Source of the DNA: Flavobacteriaceae bacterium
Lineage (GTDB): Bacteria; Bacteroidota; Bacteroidia; Flavobacteriales; Flavobacteriaceae
Direction of reading: 5' to 3'
Assembly: GCA_947461425.1 (NCBI GenBank)
Contig: CANHKZ010000007.1
Coordinates: 1 to 42,895, forward strand
Length of the DNA: 42,895 bases
The notes beneath the pieces are model-generated. The model had not been told where the DNA came from. It saw only the letters and a program-made list of their open reading frames with translations, and did no database searches. Positions 1-6,553 of this stretch are shown here, one piece after another. The position numbers and the translations under genes are program-made. Within the stretch, counting starts at the first letter, position 1. The number at the start of each line of letters is the position of its first letter.

Positions 1-1
1 C

Positions 2-466
2 TTTAATAAAGTTGATGTAGGAGGCGGTTTTTATTTTAGCAGAAAAATATCCAATAGGCTCTCAATCTATACCGAGATGGATGGTTCAAGTCGTAATTAT
101 GGGGATTTGGCATTAATGCCAGGCTTAAGTGGAGAATTTACAACTGGAAATTTAGCCTTGTATATTGGTCCTATGTTTGACATTGGCAAGAGTATGAATT
201 TAAGTACAGGACTTGTACAAAATTATTTGTTTAATCCCGAACTTAAGACCACAACTGGTAACAAAGACGTAAGTAGTGAAGTAACAAATTTTACTTCTAT
301 GTTTTTTGACTTTAGACACCATTTTGGAAATAAATTTAGTTTAGGGACTAGATATGAATGGGGATTGAATTCAATGTTTAAAAATTCAGATAGAAAAGGA
401 TCTACTATCTCATTTAATATGTATCTTCCTTTGGGTGGAAAAAGAAATCAAAATAAGGGGAATTAA
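2..466 (+). CDS. Outer-membrane beta-barrel protein, C-terminal part (5' end outside the window)
   Basis: The reading frame is open from the first complete codon of the window to a TAA at 464-466, so only the last 154 residues are present. The visible sequence alternates short amphipathic strands with turns (LYIGPMFDIGK, FTSMFFDFRHHFGNKFSLGT, TISFNMYLPLG), as expected for strands of an outer-membrane porin-like barrel in Bacteroidota. The last residues (KRNQNKGN) form a hydrophilic tail after the final strand. An internal ATG at 77 is not the real start, because barrel-like sequence continues upstream of it. I recognise no family more precise than an OMP beta-barrel protein. The stop codon directly abuts a 103-nt repeat. 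Confidence 0.7.
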   Translation, partial: FNKVDVGGGFYFSRKISNRLSIYTEMDGSSRNYGDLALMPGLSGEFTTGNLALYIGPMFDIGKSMNLSTGLVQNYLFNPELKTTTGNKDVSSEVTNFTSMFFDFRHHFGNKFSLGTRYEWGLNSMFKNSDRKGSTISFNMYLPLGGKRNQNKGN

Positions 467-568
467 ACTTCCTGCAAATTGACACCAAGTTCAACCCTTT
501 AATTTCCTAATAGTTATAAATGAAATCATTGCATTATAGTTGCAGCTTCTGTCAATAAGGGGAGCAAA
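466..568 (+). repeat. 103-nt intergenic repeat, copy R1
   Basis: This stretch aligns without gaps to 1010-1112 (R2) and 2256-2358 (R3). The best conserved part is the 3' end: a block around ATCATTGCATTATAGTTGC, then TCAATAAGGGGAGCAAA. The copy begins on the last base of the upstream stop codon and ends just before an intrinsic terminator, so it lies in a 3' UTR. CCCTT near the middle can pair with AAGGG near the 3' end. I do not recognise a known RNA family. Confidence 0.8.
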
Positions 569-572
569 AAGC

Positions 573-610
573 AAAAAGCCTTTACAGCAATGCAAGGGCT
601 TTTTTATTTT
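573..610 (+). terminator. Intrinsic terminator after R1
   Basis: AAAAGCCTTT (574-583) pairs with AAGGGCTTTT (594-603, one G-T pair) around the loop ACAGCAATGC, followed by T's. It would end the transcript of the outer-membrane protein gene plus R1. Confidence 0.8.
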
Positions 611-654
611 CCATAATTTTTTGTTAATGACAAATAGATTCTAATTTTAATGTA

Positions 655-662
655 TAGTTTTG
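655..662 (+). promoter_or_regulatory. Putative -7 box for the small secreted protein gene
   Basis: TAGTTTTG matches the Bacteroidota -7 consensus TAnnTTTG and lies 24 nt upstream of the ATG at 687. No well-spaced -33 element is apparent. Confidence 0.45.
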
Positions 663-686
663 ATTGAATCAATGCATCAATCGTAA

Positions 687-1004
687 ATGAAAAAATCACT
701 TTTAATTCTAATTGTTAGTTTGTTTTTTGCCAACATAAAAGCTCAAAATATACCGATGACCTTCCACAACGGGTCTTTTACATCTATCCCATTAATTATC
801 CCAGGGGTAATGAATCCTAATTTAAGCCCAAAATCTAATAGTGGCCTTAGTTTGGATGTGGGTCAGGTTGTGTATTTCTTCCCAAATGGTAAAAAAGGTA
901 AACAGGAAATATTATTCACAGTAAGCTCTTCTTGGAAAAGAGATACCATCTTACAAATCGATGAAATAATTAAAGTGCGTAAAAAAGCGTTGAAAATCAA
1001 ATAA
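687..1004 (+). CDS. Small secreted protein of unknown function
   Basis: The product is 105 residues long and starts with a clear Sec signal peptide (MKKSLLILIVSLFFANIKAQ, cleavage probably just before or after Gln20). The mature part is about 85 residues, with polar and beta-prone segments (LSLDVGQVVYFFPNGKKGK, EILFTVSSSWKRD) and a Lys-rich end (KVRKKALKIK). No family is recognised. It stands alone between two copies of the 103-nt repeat, with a -7 box upstream and a terminator downstream, so it looks like a single-gene unit. It may be periplasmic or surface-associated; that is inference from the signal peptide alone. Confidence 0.7.
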   Translation: MKKSLLILIVSLFFANIKAQNIPMTFHNGSFTSIPLIIPGVMNPNLSPKSNSGLSLDVGQVVYFFPNGKKGKQEILFTVSSSWKRDTILQIDEIIKVRKKALKIK

Positions 1005-1009
1005 AATCT

Positions 1010-1112
1010 AACTTCTTGCAATTTTGCAAGAAGTTAAATCCTTTAGTTTCCTGATAGTAACATACTCAATCATCGCATTATAGTTGCATCTTTCGTCAAT
1101 AAGGGGAGCAAA
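1010..1112 (+). repeat. 103-nt intergenic repeat, copy R2
   Basis: Second copy, about 80% identical to R3 by eye and the same length, without gaps. It opens with a strong hairpin: AACTTCTTGCAA (1010-1021) against TTGCAAGAAGTT (1024-1035). The conserved 3' block TCAATAAGGGGAGCAAA ends at 1112. It starts 5 nt after the stop codon of the small secreted protein gene. Confidence 0.85.
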
Positions 1113-1121
1113 TATCAAAGT

Positions 1122-1155
1122 AAAAGGGTTATACTTAAATAGTGTAACTCTTTTT
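1122..1155 (+). terminator. Intrinsic terminator after R2
   Basis: AAAAGGGTTATAC pairs with GTGTAACTCTTTT, with two G-T pairs and a 7-nt AT loop. The stem sequence differs from those after R1 and R3 although the repeat before it is conserved. Confidence 0.75.
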
Positions 1156-1209
1156 GCATTTAAAAAAATACAATTTTTACATAATCAATTGTTATTCATT
1201 TAATTTTTA

Positions 1210-1237
1210 TTGTTTTTCAATAAAATTATTACTTTTG
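1210..1237 (+). promoter_or_regulatory. Putative promoter of the DUF2975/XRE/membrane-protein operon
   Basis: TTG (1210-1212, followed by a T run) as the -33 element and TACTTTTG (1230-1237) as the -7 element, 17 nt apart, match the Bacteroidota sigma-A promoter. The start codon at 1263 is 25 nt downstream. Confidence 0.55.
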
Positions 1238-1262
1238 TCAATAAATTTAATAAAAAACAAAA

Positions 1263-1751
1263 ATGATTATACAAAAATTTAAATCACTTGACAGAAGCTC
1301 AACCCTGTTTTTAAGCTTAATTCTCTTAGTTTTAACTATTGGAGTCTTAGTCCTCTGTGGATTTTTACTGTATCAAATTATACAATCGGATTCTTTAGGG
1401 TATTACCGCCCCATATTGATAGGTTTAGTTATTTCCGCAATTCCGTTATTCTATATTTTTTATCAAGCGTATACTTTATTAAACAATATTGATAACAATT
1501 TATCATTAACTGACTCATCCGTTAATTCTTTACGAATTATAAAAGTGTGTTCATTTCTAATTAGTTTAATGTATTTGATTGGTTCGCCATTTATTTTCAA
1601 TGTTGCCCAGCAAGATGATGCTCCTGGAGTCGTACTAATTAATATCATTTTAATTATGGGCCCATTTTCTGTCGGTGTTTTCACCTATATTTTACAGAAA
1701 CTTCTAATCAATGCCATTGGATATAAATCCGAAAACGAATTAACCATATAA
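1263..1751 (+). CDS. DUF2975-type integral membrane protein
   Basis: The 162-residue protein has four hydrophobic segments (about residues 17-39, 49-68, 91-112 and 121-146) and little else. This size and topology, with an XRE regulator of the YozG type starting 3 nt downstream, is the standard arrangement of DUF2975 membrane proteins. The function of the family is not established; the pairing suggests that the membrane protein and the small DNA-binding protein act together. It is the first gene of a three-gene operon (spacers of 3 and 5 nt) that lies between repeat copies R2 and R3. Family assignment rests on topology and context rather than on a diagnostic motif. Confidence 0.75.
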   Translation: MIIQKFKSLDRSSTLFLSLILLVLTIGVLVLCGFLLYQIIQSDSLGYYRPILIGLVISAIPLFYIFYQAYTLLNNIDNNLSLTDSSVNSLRIIKVCSFLISLMYLIGSPFIFNVAQQDDAPGVVLINIILIMGPFSVGVFTYILQKLLINAIGYKSENELTI

Positions 1752-1754
1752 TTA

Positions 1755-1958
1755 ATGGAAATTATTGTGAATCTAGACGTAGTAATGGCACAAAGGAAAA
1801 TGTCATTGAATGAATTATCTGAGAAAGTCGGGATATCCCTTTCAAATCTTTCCATATTAAAAACGGGTAAAGCAAAAGCAATCCGTTTTTCAACATTAGC
1901 GACATTGTGTGAAGTGTTAGATTGTCAGCCTTCGGATATATTAGAATATAAAAAATAG
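1755..1958 (+). CDS. Small XRE/Cro-CI family transcriptional regulator (YozG-like)
   Basis: The 67-residue protein consists almost entirely of one helix-turn-helix domain. Helices and turns can be read from MSLNELSEKVGIS (helix 2 and turn), LSNLSILKTGKAKAIRF (recognition helix) and LATLCEVLDCQPSDILEY (the closing motif typical of the family). It probably binds DNA as a dimer and autoregulates the operon, as is common for such compact regulators; no operator could be defined here. It sits 3 nt after the DUF2975 gene and 5 nt before the next membrane-protein gene. Confidence 0.85.
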   Translation: MEIIVNLDVVMAQRKMSLNELSEKVGISLSNLSILKTGKAKAIRFSTLATLCEVLDCQPSDILEYKK

Positions 1959-1963
1959 ATAGT

Positions 1964-2242
1964 ATGATGAATAAAAAATGGAGTGTTTTCTCGCCCTTAT
2001 TATTGTTACTTTTCCCATTGGTAGGAACATTGGTGTCCAATGAAGTCAATTGGAGTTTTTTTGACTTCATCATTATGGGTATACTTATTCTTTCCATGAG
2101 TTTTGGTATTAAGCAAGTCGTAATGACAACAAAAAACACCAACTATCGAGTTCTTATAATAGGAATGATTTTACTTGTATTTATATTAGTATGGATTGAA
2201 TTAGCAGTTGGTATTTTTGACACCCCATTTGCCGGGAATTAG
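1964..2242 (+). CDS. Small membrane protein of unknown function
   Basis: The product has 92 residues with three predicted membrane segments: about 9-25 (FSPLLLLLFPLVGTLV), 33-48 (FDFIIMGILILSMSFG) and 62-83 (YRVLIIGMILLVFILVWIEL). There is no signal peptide distinct from the first segment and no motif I recognise. Two adjacent ATGs (1964 and 1967) could serve as start; the first was used. As the third gene of the DUF2975/XRE unit it is presumably co-expressed and may be a partner of the DUF2975 protein in the inner membrane. Confidence 0.7.
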   Translation: MMNKKWSVFSPLLLLLFPLVGTLVSNEVNWSFFDFIIMGILILSMSFGIKQVVMTTKNTNYRVLIIGMILLVFILVWIELAVGIFDTPFAGN

Positions 2243-2255
2243 TTTAAATTAATTG

Positions 2256-2358
2256 GAGTTCCTACAAAATTGCACGAAGTTCAACCCCTCAATTTCCTGA
2301 AAGTCACATATTCAATCATCGCATTGTAGTTGCGTCTTTCTTCAATAAGGGGAGTAAA
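2256..2358 (+). repeat. 103-nt intergenic repeat, copy R3
   Basis: Third copy, 13 nt after the stop codon of the membrane-protein gene. It is colinear with R1 and R2. The 5' hairpin seen in R2 is largely lost here, but CCCCT in the middle can pair with AGGGG near the 3' end. The 3' block reads TCAATAAGGGGAGTAAA. Confidence 0.8.
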
Positions 2359-2361
2359 AAG

Positions 2362-2400
2362 CAAATAGCCTTTACAGCAATGTAAGGGCTTTTTTGGTTT
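2362..2400 (+). terminator. Intrinsic terminator after R3
   Basis: AGCCTTTAC pairs with GTAAGGGCT around the loop AGCAAT, followed by six T's. It is nearly the same sequence as the terminator after R1. Confidence 0.8.
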
Positions 2401-2536
2401 TAATACTTTGAATAGTTATTTAGCACTCAAAATTTATTTTTGTCTTTCTATATACCCAAATTTTAGGATGCCCATACAACAAATAGTTGTTGCGATTAGT
2501 TCGAGTAAAAACAACTGCGCTATTTAAAAAAGATGT

Positions 2537-2544
2537 TACTTTTG
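2537..2544 (+). promoter_or_regulatory. Putative -7 box for the exported ABM-domain gene
   Basis: TACTTTTG matches TAnnTTTG and lies 16 nt before the start codon at 2561. The remaining stretch from 2401 to 2536 shows no gene. Confidence 0.5.
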
Positions 2545-2560
2545 TAGTCTAACCTTTTTT

Positions 2561-2953
2561 ATGATGAAGCGATTTCTACTAACTACCGTATTTTTAAGTA
2601 TATTTAATTTTCTTTCTTTAACCGCTACTGCACAAGTCAACACTGCGATGTACCGAATTGCGAAAATCAAAGTAAATACAAATCAATTAGAGCGTTACCA
2701 AGTTGCTTTAAAGGAGCAGATGAATGCAGCCATACAATTGGAACCCGGGGTGTTATCGTATACGGTGGTCGCTGATAAAAAAGACGCAAGCTCCATTACG
2801 ATTTTTGAAGTGTATGCCAGTCTTGAAGCCTACCAATCGCATATTGTAACCCCCCATTTTAAAAAATACAAAGCAATGGTTAAGGACATGGTTTTGTCTT
2901 TGGAACTGATAGATACCGAATTAGTTGCAAGAGTACAAAAAGAGAATTATTAA
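2561..2953 (+). CDS. Exported antibiotic-biosynthesis-monooxygenase (ABM) domain protein, quinol monooxygenase-like
   Basis: The 130-residue protein has a Sec signal peptide (about residues 1-25, ending in LTATAQ) and then a single ABM domain. The pattern is a first strand (YRIAKIKVN), a helix (LERYQVALKEQMNAAIQ), the signature EPGVLSYTVVADK, a strand with FEVYASLEAYQSHIVTPHFKKY, and a last helix/strand. This is the dimeric ferredoxin-like fold of YgiN-type quinol monooxygenases. Most YgiN proteins are cytosolic, so the signal peptide makes this a periplasmic or envelope variant. A -7 box precedes it and a strong terminator follows, so it is a single-gene unit. The enzymatic substrate is not deducible. 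Confidence 0.8.
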   Translation: MMKRFLLTTVFLSIFNFLSLTATAQVNTAMYRIAKIKVNTNQLERYQVALKEQMNAAIQLEPGVLSYTVVADKKDASSITIFEVYASLEAYQSHIVTPHFKKYKAMVKDMVLSLELIDTELVARVQKENY

Positions 2954-2974
2954 TTGACAGGTTGTAAATTTTTC

Positions 2975-3008
2975 AAAAAGCTCTTACAGCAAAGTAAGAG
3001 CTTTTTTT
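2975..3008 (+). terminator. Strong intrinsic terminator
   Basis: A perfect 13-bp stem, AAAAAGCTCTTAC against GTAAGAGCTTTTT, with the loop AGCAAA and a T run. The loop and flanks resemble those of the terminators after R1 and R3. Confidence 0.9.
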
Positions 3009-3081
3009 ATGGTAGTACCTGAGTTGTGCATTTTGCTGAGGTTTATTTTTTTGATTAAATTTATAGCCTATTTCTCATTTT

Positions 3082-3897
3082 GTGATAAAAACTATAACTC
3101 CAAATTCTCCGATTTTGAAAAAGCACATTGAGTGCTTTTATATTTATGAGGGTAAAGCTGGCTCTAAATACACTTATGTGGCTTTTCCTCACTATAATAC
3201 AGGGCTGTCATTTTTCAAAAGTGCAACTATTAAAAGACACCAACGGAATATAGAAATTTCAGAAAGCAATACTAATGGTTTTCATATCGAAATATTAGGT
3301 AAGTATATGAGCCCTGTTCTTTTAGAGTATAAGGGACTAATTCGAGAAATTTCGATTGTATTTAAGCCGACGGGAATCAACCGATTTATAATAGATAATT
3401 ATCAATCGATAGCGCCTAATTTCTCTCAAGAATTTACAAATAACGTTTGGCAACATTTTGCACAAGACCTTTTTTCTGGCGAAGACGACTTAAGCAAATT
3501 AGAATTGTTTTTGCTTTCTCAATTTTCAGAAAACCAAGAGTTGTTAGTCATCGAAGAAGCTCTTAAATTATTAGAAAAAGGTAACGAACAAACTACTATA
3601 TCTGCTATTGCTACCAAAGTAGGACTAATATTAAAAACTTTTCAGAGGCATTTCAAAAAACATATGGGTTGTAGCCCCATTGAATATCGAAGAATATGTA
3701 GATTCAGAAACTCTTTAACCAACAAGCTCAATAGTTCTGAATTAAAAAATTTAACAGACATTACTTATGAAGAAGGGTACTATGACCAGTCCTATTTTAT
3801 TAAGGACTTCCGGAAACTTACCAATCATAACCCTAAAGACTTTTTTAAGTCAACAAGTAAAGTGGATGGAGATAAGATAGTTTGGGAATTAAAGTAG
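3082..3897 (+). CDS. AraC family transcriptional regulator
   Basis: The product has 271 residues, starting at a GTG. No in-frame ATG lies close to the N-terminus that would keep the conserved beginning (ITPNSPILKKHIECFYIYEG), which resembles the N-terminal ligand-binding region (DUF6597-like) of many Bacteroidota AraC proteins. The C-terminal third is the double helix-turn-helix: TISAIATKVGLILKTFQRHF (first HTH, about residues 171-190), the linker GCSPIEYRRICRFRNSL, and LTDITYEEGYYDQSYFIKDF with the classic ending TNHNPKDFF. It is a cytosolic activator or repressor of unknown ligand. Neighbours are unrelated small genes, so its target is uncertain; the next gene starts 67 nt downstream with its own promoter. 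Confidence 0.88.
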   Translation: MIKTITPNSPILKKHIECFYIYEGKAGSKYTYVAFPHYNTGLSFFKSATIKRHQRNIEISESNTNGFHIEILGKYMSPVLLEYKGLIREISIVFKPTGINRFIIDNYQSIAPNFSQEFTNNVWQHFAQDLFSGEDDLSKLELFLLSQFSENQELLVIEEALKLLEKGNEQTTISAIATKVGLILKTFQRHFKKHMGCSPIEYRRICRFRNSLTNKLNSSELKNLTDITYEEGYYDQSYFIKDFRKLTNHNPKDFFKSTSKVDGDKIVWELK

Positions 3898-3914
3898 TGT
3901 CCCAAAAGTACAAT

Positions 3915-3942
3915 TTTGATTATTTTTTTGACTTTAATTTTG
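3915..3942 (+). promoter_or_regulatory. Putative promoter of small membrane protein copy A
   Basis: TTTG (3915-3918) and TAATTTTG (3935-3942), 16 nt apart, fit the -33/-7 pattern. The start codon at 3965 is 22 nt downstream. Copy B of the gene does not share this upstream sequence. Confidence 0.5.
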
Positions 3943-3964
3943 TATTAAATCAAAATACAAAAAT

Positions 3965-4207
3965 ATGAACACAAAAATTAACAAATTCCTCTACATTGGT
4001 TTTTTACTCTTAGGATTATTTCAAGCATTTTTTTCAAAAGATTATATGCAAGCAGCAGCTTCTCTCGGGATTGGAATGGCATTTGATCCGTTTGATCCAG
4101 AACAAAAATGGAATGACAGACCCACTTGGCAAAAAGCCGTCTTAATTATTCATCTTGGATTAGTGGCTGCAATGTTTGGTTTTGGTATTGGCTTGAATGA
4201 CAAATAA
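3965..4207 (+). CDS. Small two-helix membrane protein, copy A
   Basis: The 80-residue protein has a first hydrophobic stretch at about residues 8-23 (FLYIGFLLLGLFQAFF) and a second at about 56-76 (KAVLIIHLGLVAAMFGFGIG), joined by a polar loop with FDPFDPEQKWNDRPTW. No known family is recognised. It differs from the copy at 6202-6444 at only five residues (positions 2, 4, 5, 7 and 46), so it is a recent duplicate. It probably resides in the inner membrane. This copy has a recognisable promoter, so it may be the expressed one. Confidence 0.75.
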   Translation: MNTKINKFLYIGFLLLGLFQAFFSKDYMQAAASLGIGMAFDPFDPEQKWNDRPTWQKAVLIIHLGLVAAMFGFGIGLNDK

Positions 4208-4218
4208 TGATTAAAAAT

Positions 4219-4316
4219 TCACAATTTTAATTTCATCATTATATCCGTTTGTTCTTCATCGCCTATTAAAAAAGTATGGCTGTCAAAAGTTGTAAATCCG
4301 TTTTTGGTATAAAACT
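4219..4316 (-). pseudogene. 3' fragment of a GNAT acetyltransferase gene
   Basis: On the minus strand this encodes the last 31 residues of the acetyltransferase found intact at 6456-6974, starting at KFYTKNGF and ending MMKLKL with a TGA instead of TAA. Sequence similarity ends at 4316, so no start codon or catalytic region is present. It came with the 352-bp duplication and is not a functional gene. Confidence 0.85.
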
Positions 4317-4365
4317 TAATTACCCGAAAGTAAAAGATATCTAAGTATGATTTTAAAATTATATT

Positions 4366-4373
4366 TATATTTG
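4366..4373 (+). promoter_or_regulatory. Putative -7 box for the Cys-rich secreted protein gene
   Basis: TATATTTG matches TAnnTTTG. The start codon is at 4453, which would give a 5' UTR of roughly 75 nt. No convincing -33 box. Confidence 0.4.
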
Positions 4374-4452
4374 TTTATGAAGTTTGCACTCATAATTAAA
4401 CTTTAAATTTTTGGGAACTAGCTTAATATTAATGATCTAACACGGATATTTT

Positions 4453-5862
4453 ATGAAGAACAAAATTTTCAATATATTGATATACGTCTTCATAGTTTTA
4501 CCACAGTTAATCTTTGCCCAAACTACCTCAAATATAAACTACACACCAAACGGTGATGTTAGACTTACGTTTTGGGGTAAAATTGGTAGCTATCCAGACT
4601 TTGAAGATTTAAATTCATCATTGAAAATTTTCAATTCTGAGGTTAATGCCTTATTAAAAAAAAGTAAGCTTACAATATATAATAATACCAAAGCTACAAT
4701 CAAAGGAAATGATCTGGAAATAGTTGTAGAATTTCACCCTGTAGATAATCAGAACCGTTTTATCTATTCAAGAATGATTGCTTGCTTTGTTGCAGATAGT
4801 ATGCTTCATAAAAATCCGAACATTGTTCCGCTTTCAAGAAAAACCTATGAAAGTGTATTTGATTTACAAAGGTCTCAACCATATCATGATCTGTCAAAGC
4901 AATATCCCAATGTGAGTATATCTGCACGGATTTCTAAATTATTCGAATCTAATAAGGTTAAAAACATTAATACCACTTATCCAAATAATGAGTATAATTT
5001 ATTGTTCGGAAATATTGCTATTGCAAGTATTGATACAAATGTAGATTCAACATTTTTCTATGAATTAGAGGACAATAAATTTCTACAATCGATTAAAAGA
5101 TATAGTGAATCTATTCTGCCCATTGTAAGAAATAATGAATTTAATAATTCTAATCAAGTAAAAGTCCCCCAAAACTTTATTGTCGATAATAGTCCCAAGA
5201 TTAATGCAGCAGCAAAACAAAATAAATCAACTAGTGCCGTTATTAATAAAAATAGAACCATTACTAATATTAAGAATCAGCATAATATTGATAATCATTA
5301 CTTATTTAAATATGATTGCGGATATGATTGCGAGTATGGTAAATATATTACAAAGAAAGATTTTATTTGCAGGAACTGCGATTATTGGACTGAAGAACAA
5401 AGGCGTTTTAATTATTGCAAGGTTTGCAGAAATAACCCCCGTCAATATATCATAAGTAAACCGGTGCCTCACAAAAAATGTAACGGTACCGGGATTTTAA
5501 AATCAAATATTTCAATCAATTTCAAGGAACTAATTGAAAGTTATTTTTATGCAGAAATGAACCATAATCAGCGAAGCATTTGGTATAATTTAAAGTTAAA
5601 TATTTCCGTTTCTCCTTTCATTGATAAAATGGTTGACTACAATACTATTCAAATCTTAGGATTTGACAAATGGGGGGATCGAATTTTATTAAATTTTAAG
5701 TCTAATGGTTCAATAGATGTTTTAGAGCATACTGATAGCTACGAAAAAGAAGTAAATAATGCCAGTTGGAAGATAAGTGGTGGAATACTTACTATAGAAA
5801 TACCCTTTAAATTTAAGGGCTCTGGGGAAGATAGAACAGTAAAGTGGGTAGTAAAATCATAA
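4453..5862 (+). CDS. Secreted protein with a DnaJ-like Cys-rich segment, unknown function
   Basis: The 469-residue protein begins with a signal peptide (about residues 1-22, ending FAQ). The N-terminal 250 residues show no family I recognise. Residues 289-347 are rich in paired cysteines: C289 and C293, C306-x2-C309, C322-x2-C325, then H340-x2-C343 followed by NGTG. The last element mimics the CxxCxGxG repeats of DnaJ zinc domains with His in place of the first Cys. Such a set could bind two zinc ions or form disulfides in the periplasm. The C-terminal 110 residues (from about 358) are beta-rich, with FDKWGDRILLNF and WKISGGILTIEIPF, resembling small lipocalin-like domains, but this is a guess. 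It is the only gene between the two 352-bp direct repeats. Confidence 0.65.
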   Translation: MKNKIFNILIYVFIVLPQLIFAQTTSNINYTPNGDVRLTFWGKIGSYPDFEDLNSSLKIFNSEVNALLKKSKLTIYNNTKATIKGNDLEIVVEFHPVDNQNRFIYSRMIACFVADSMLHKNPNIVPLSRKTYESVFDLQRSQPYHDLSKQYPNVSISARISKLFESNKVKNINTTYPNNEYNLLFGNIAIASIDTNVDSTFFYELEDNKFLQSIKRYSESILPIVRNNEFNNSNQVKVPQNFIVDNSPKINAAAKQNKSTSAVINKNRTITNIKNQHNIDNHYLFKYDCGYDCEYGKYITKKDFICRNCDYWTEEQRRFNYCKVCRNNPRQYIISKPVPHKKCNGTGILKSNISINFKELIESYFYAEMNHNQRSIWYNLKLNISVSPFIDKMVDYNTIQILGFDKWGDRILLNFKSNGSIDVLEHTDSYEKEVNNASWKISGGILTIEIPFKFKGSGEDRTVKWVVKS

Positions 5863-6201
5863 ATAAACATTTTATGTTTTATTTAAAAATTGGCATCTAT
5901 CATGAACTCCAAAACATACATCTTAGTGATAAATGGATAGCAATGTTAAACAATAAAATTACATTTAAATTATCGATATTTTAATCAATGATTTTTCATT
6001 TTCAATAGCTAAAGATATCGCAATGCTAGGTTTTTCTATAGCTTTGACTATTAAAAATTGGAAAAGAAATGCGTAGTGATTTTCAAATTTATTTGGTAAA
6101 AGCTAAGTTTCTTGATAAAGTAATTTGTCATCAGTATGTGGCTTTTTTTCGTTTTGTAATATTCATCAATTTTTAATTTTTTGGTTACCAAACTAACACT
6201 T
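5863..6201. other. Intergenic stretch without a recognisable gene
   Basis: About 340 nt of very AT-rich DNA between the Cys-rich protein gene and repeat copy B. All frames are interrupted by stops, and no repeat, terminator with a clear stem or RNA gene was seen. It may be decayed sequence associated with the insertion between the direct repeats. Confidence 0.5.
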
Positions 6202-6444
6202 ATGAAAACACCATTTAACCGATTCCTTTACATTGGATTTTTACTCTTAGGATTATTTCAAGCCTTTTTCTCCAAAGATTATATGCAAGCAGCAGCTTCT
6301 CTAGGGATTGGAATGGCATTTGATCCATTCGATCAAGAACAAAAGTGGAATGACAGACCCACTTGGCAAAAAGCCGTCTTAATTATTCATCTTGGATTAG
6401 TGGCTGCAATGTTTGGTTTTGGTATTGGCTTGAATGACAAATAA
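6202..6444 (+). CDS. Small two-helix membrane protein, copy B
   Basis: The 80-residue product is nearly identical to the one at 3965-4207: MKTPFNRFLYIGF at the N-terminus instead of MNTKINKFLYIGF, and FDQEQ instead of FDPEQ. A TTG 21 nt upstream (6181) could extend the frame by seven residues, but the ATG at 6202 coincides with the start of copy A and with the boundary of the duplication, so it is preferred. It has two hydrophobic segments and is probably an inner-membrane protein of unknown function. It converges with the acetyltransferase gene, whose stop is 11 nt away. No promoter box matching the consensus was found directly upstream. Confidence 0.72.
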   Translation: MKTPFNRFLYIGFLLLGLFQAFFSKDYMQAAASLGIGMAFDPFDQEQKWNDRPTWQKAVLIIHLGLVAAMFGFGIGLNDK

Positions 6445-6553
6445 TGGTTAAAAAATTATAATTTTAATTTCATCATTACATCCGTTTGTTCTTCATCGCC
6501 TATTAAAAAAGTATGGCTGTCAAAAGTTGTAAATCCGTTTTTGGTATAAAACT
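6202..6553 (+). repeat. 352-bp direct repeat, copy B
   Basis: Second copy of the segment at 3965-4316. Mismatches concentrate in the first 144 nt. A 101-nt run (4109-4209 in copy A) is identical, including third codon positions. The similarity continues into the coding 3' end of the intact acetyltransferase gene on the minus strand. Confidence 0.9.

Larger units (their letters stand above)
3965..4316 (+). repeat. 352-bp direct repeat, copy A
   Basis: This segment matches 6202-6553 without gaps. It contains the whole small-membrane-protein gene, the intergenic spacer and the last 31 codons of the acetyltransferase gene that is intact at the second copy. Similarity starts at the ATG and stops abruptly after the run ending AAAACT at 4316. 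Confidence 0.9.

Noticed and set aside
466..2358. The three 103-nt repeats as integron attC sites
   Set aside because: The spacing with small genes is cassette-like, but the repeats lack the attC core pair (RYYYAAC and GTTRRRY at the ends) and no integron integrase gene is in the window.
3965..4207. The two small membrane proteins as a toxin with duplicate
   Set aside because: Small size and two helices are compatible with a toxin, but no antitoxin-like gene or antisense RNA promoter was found next to either copy.
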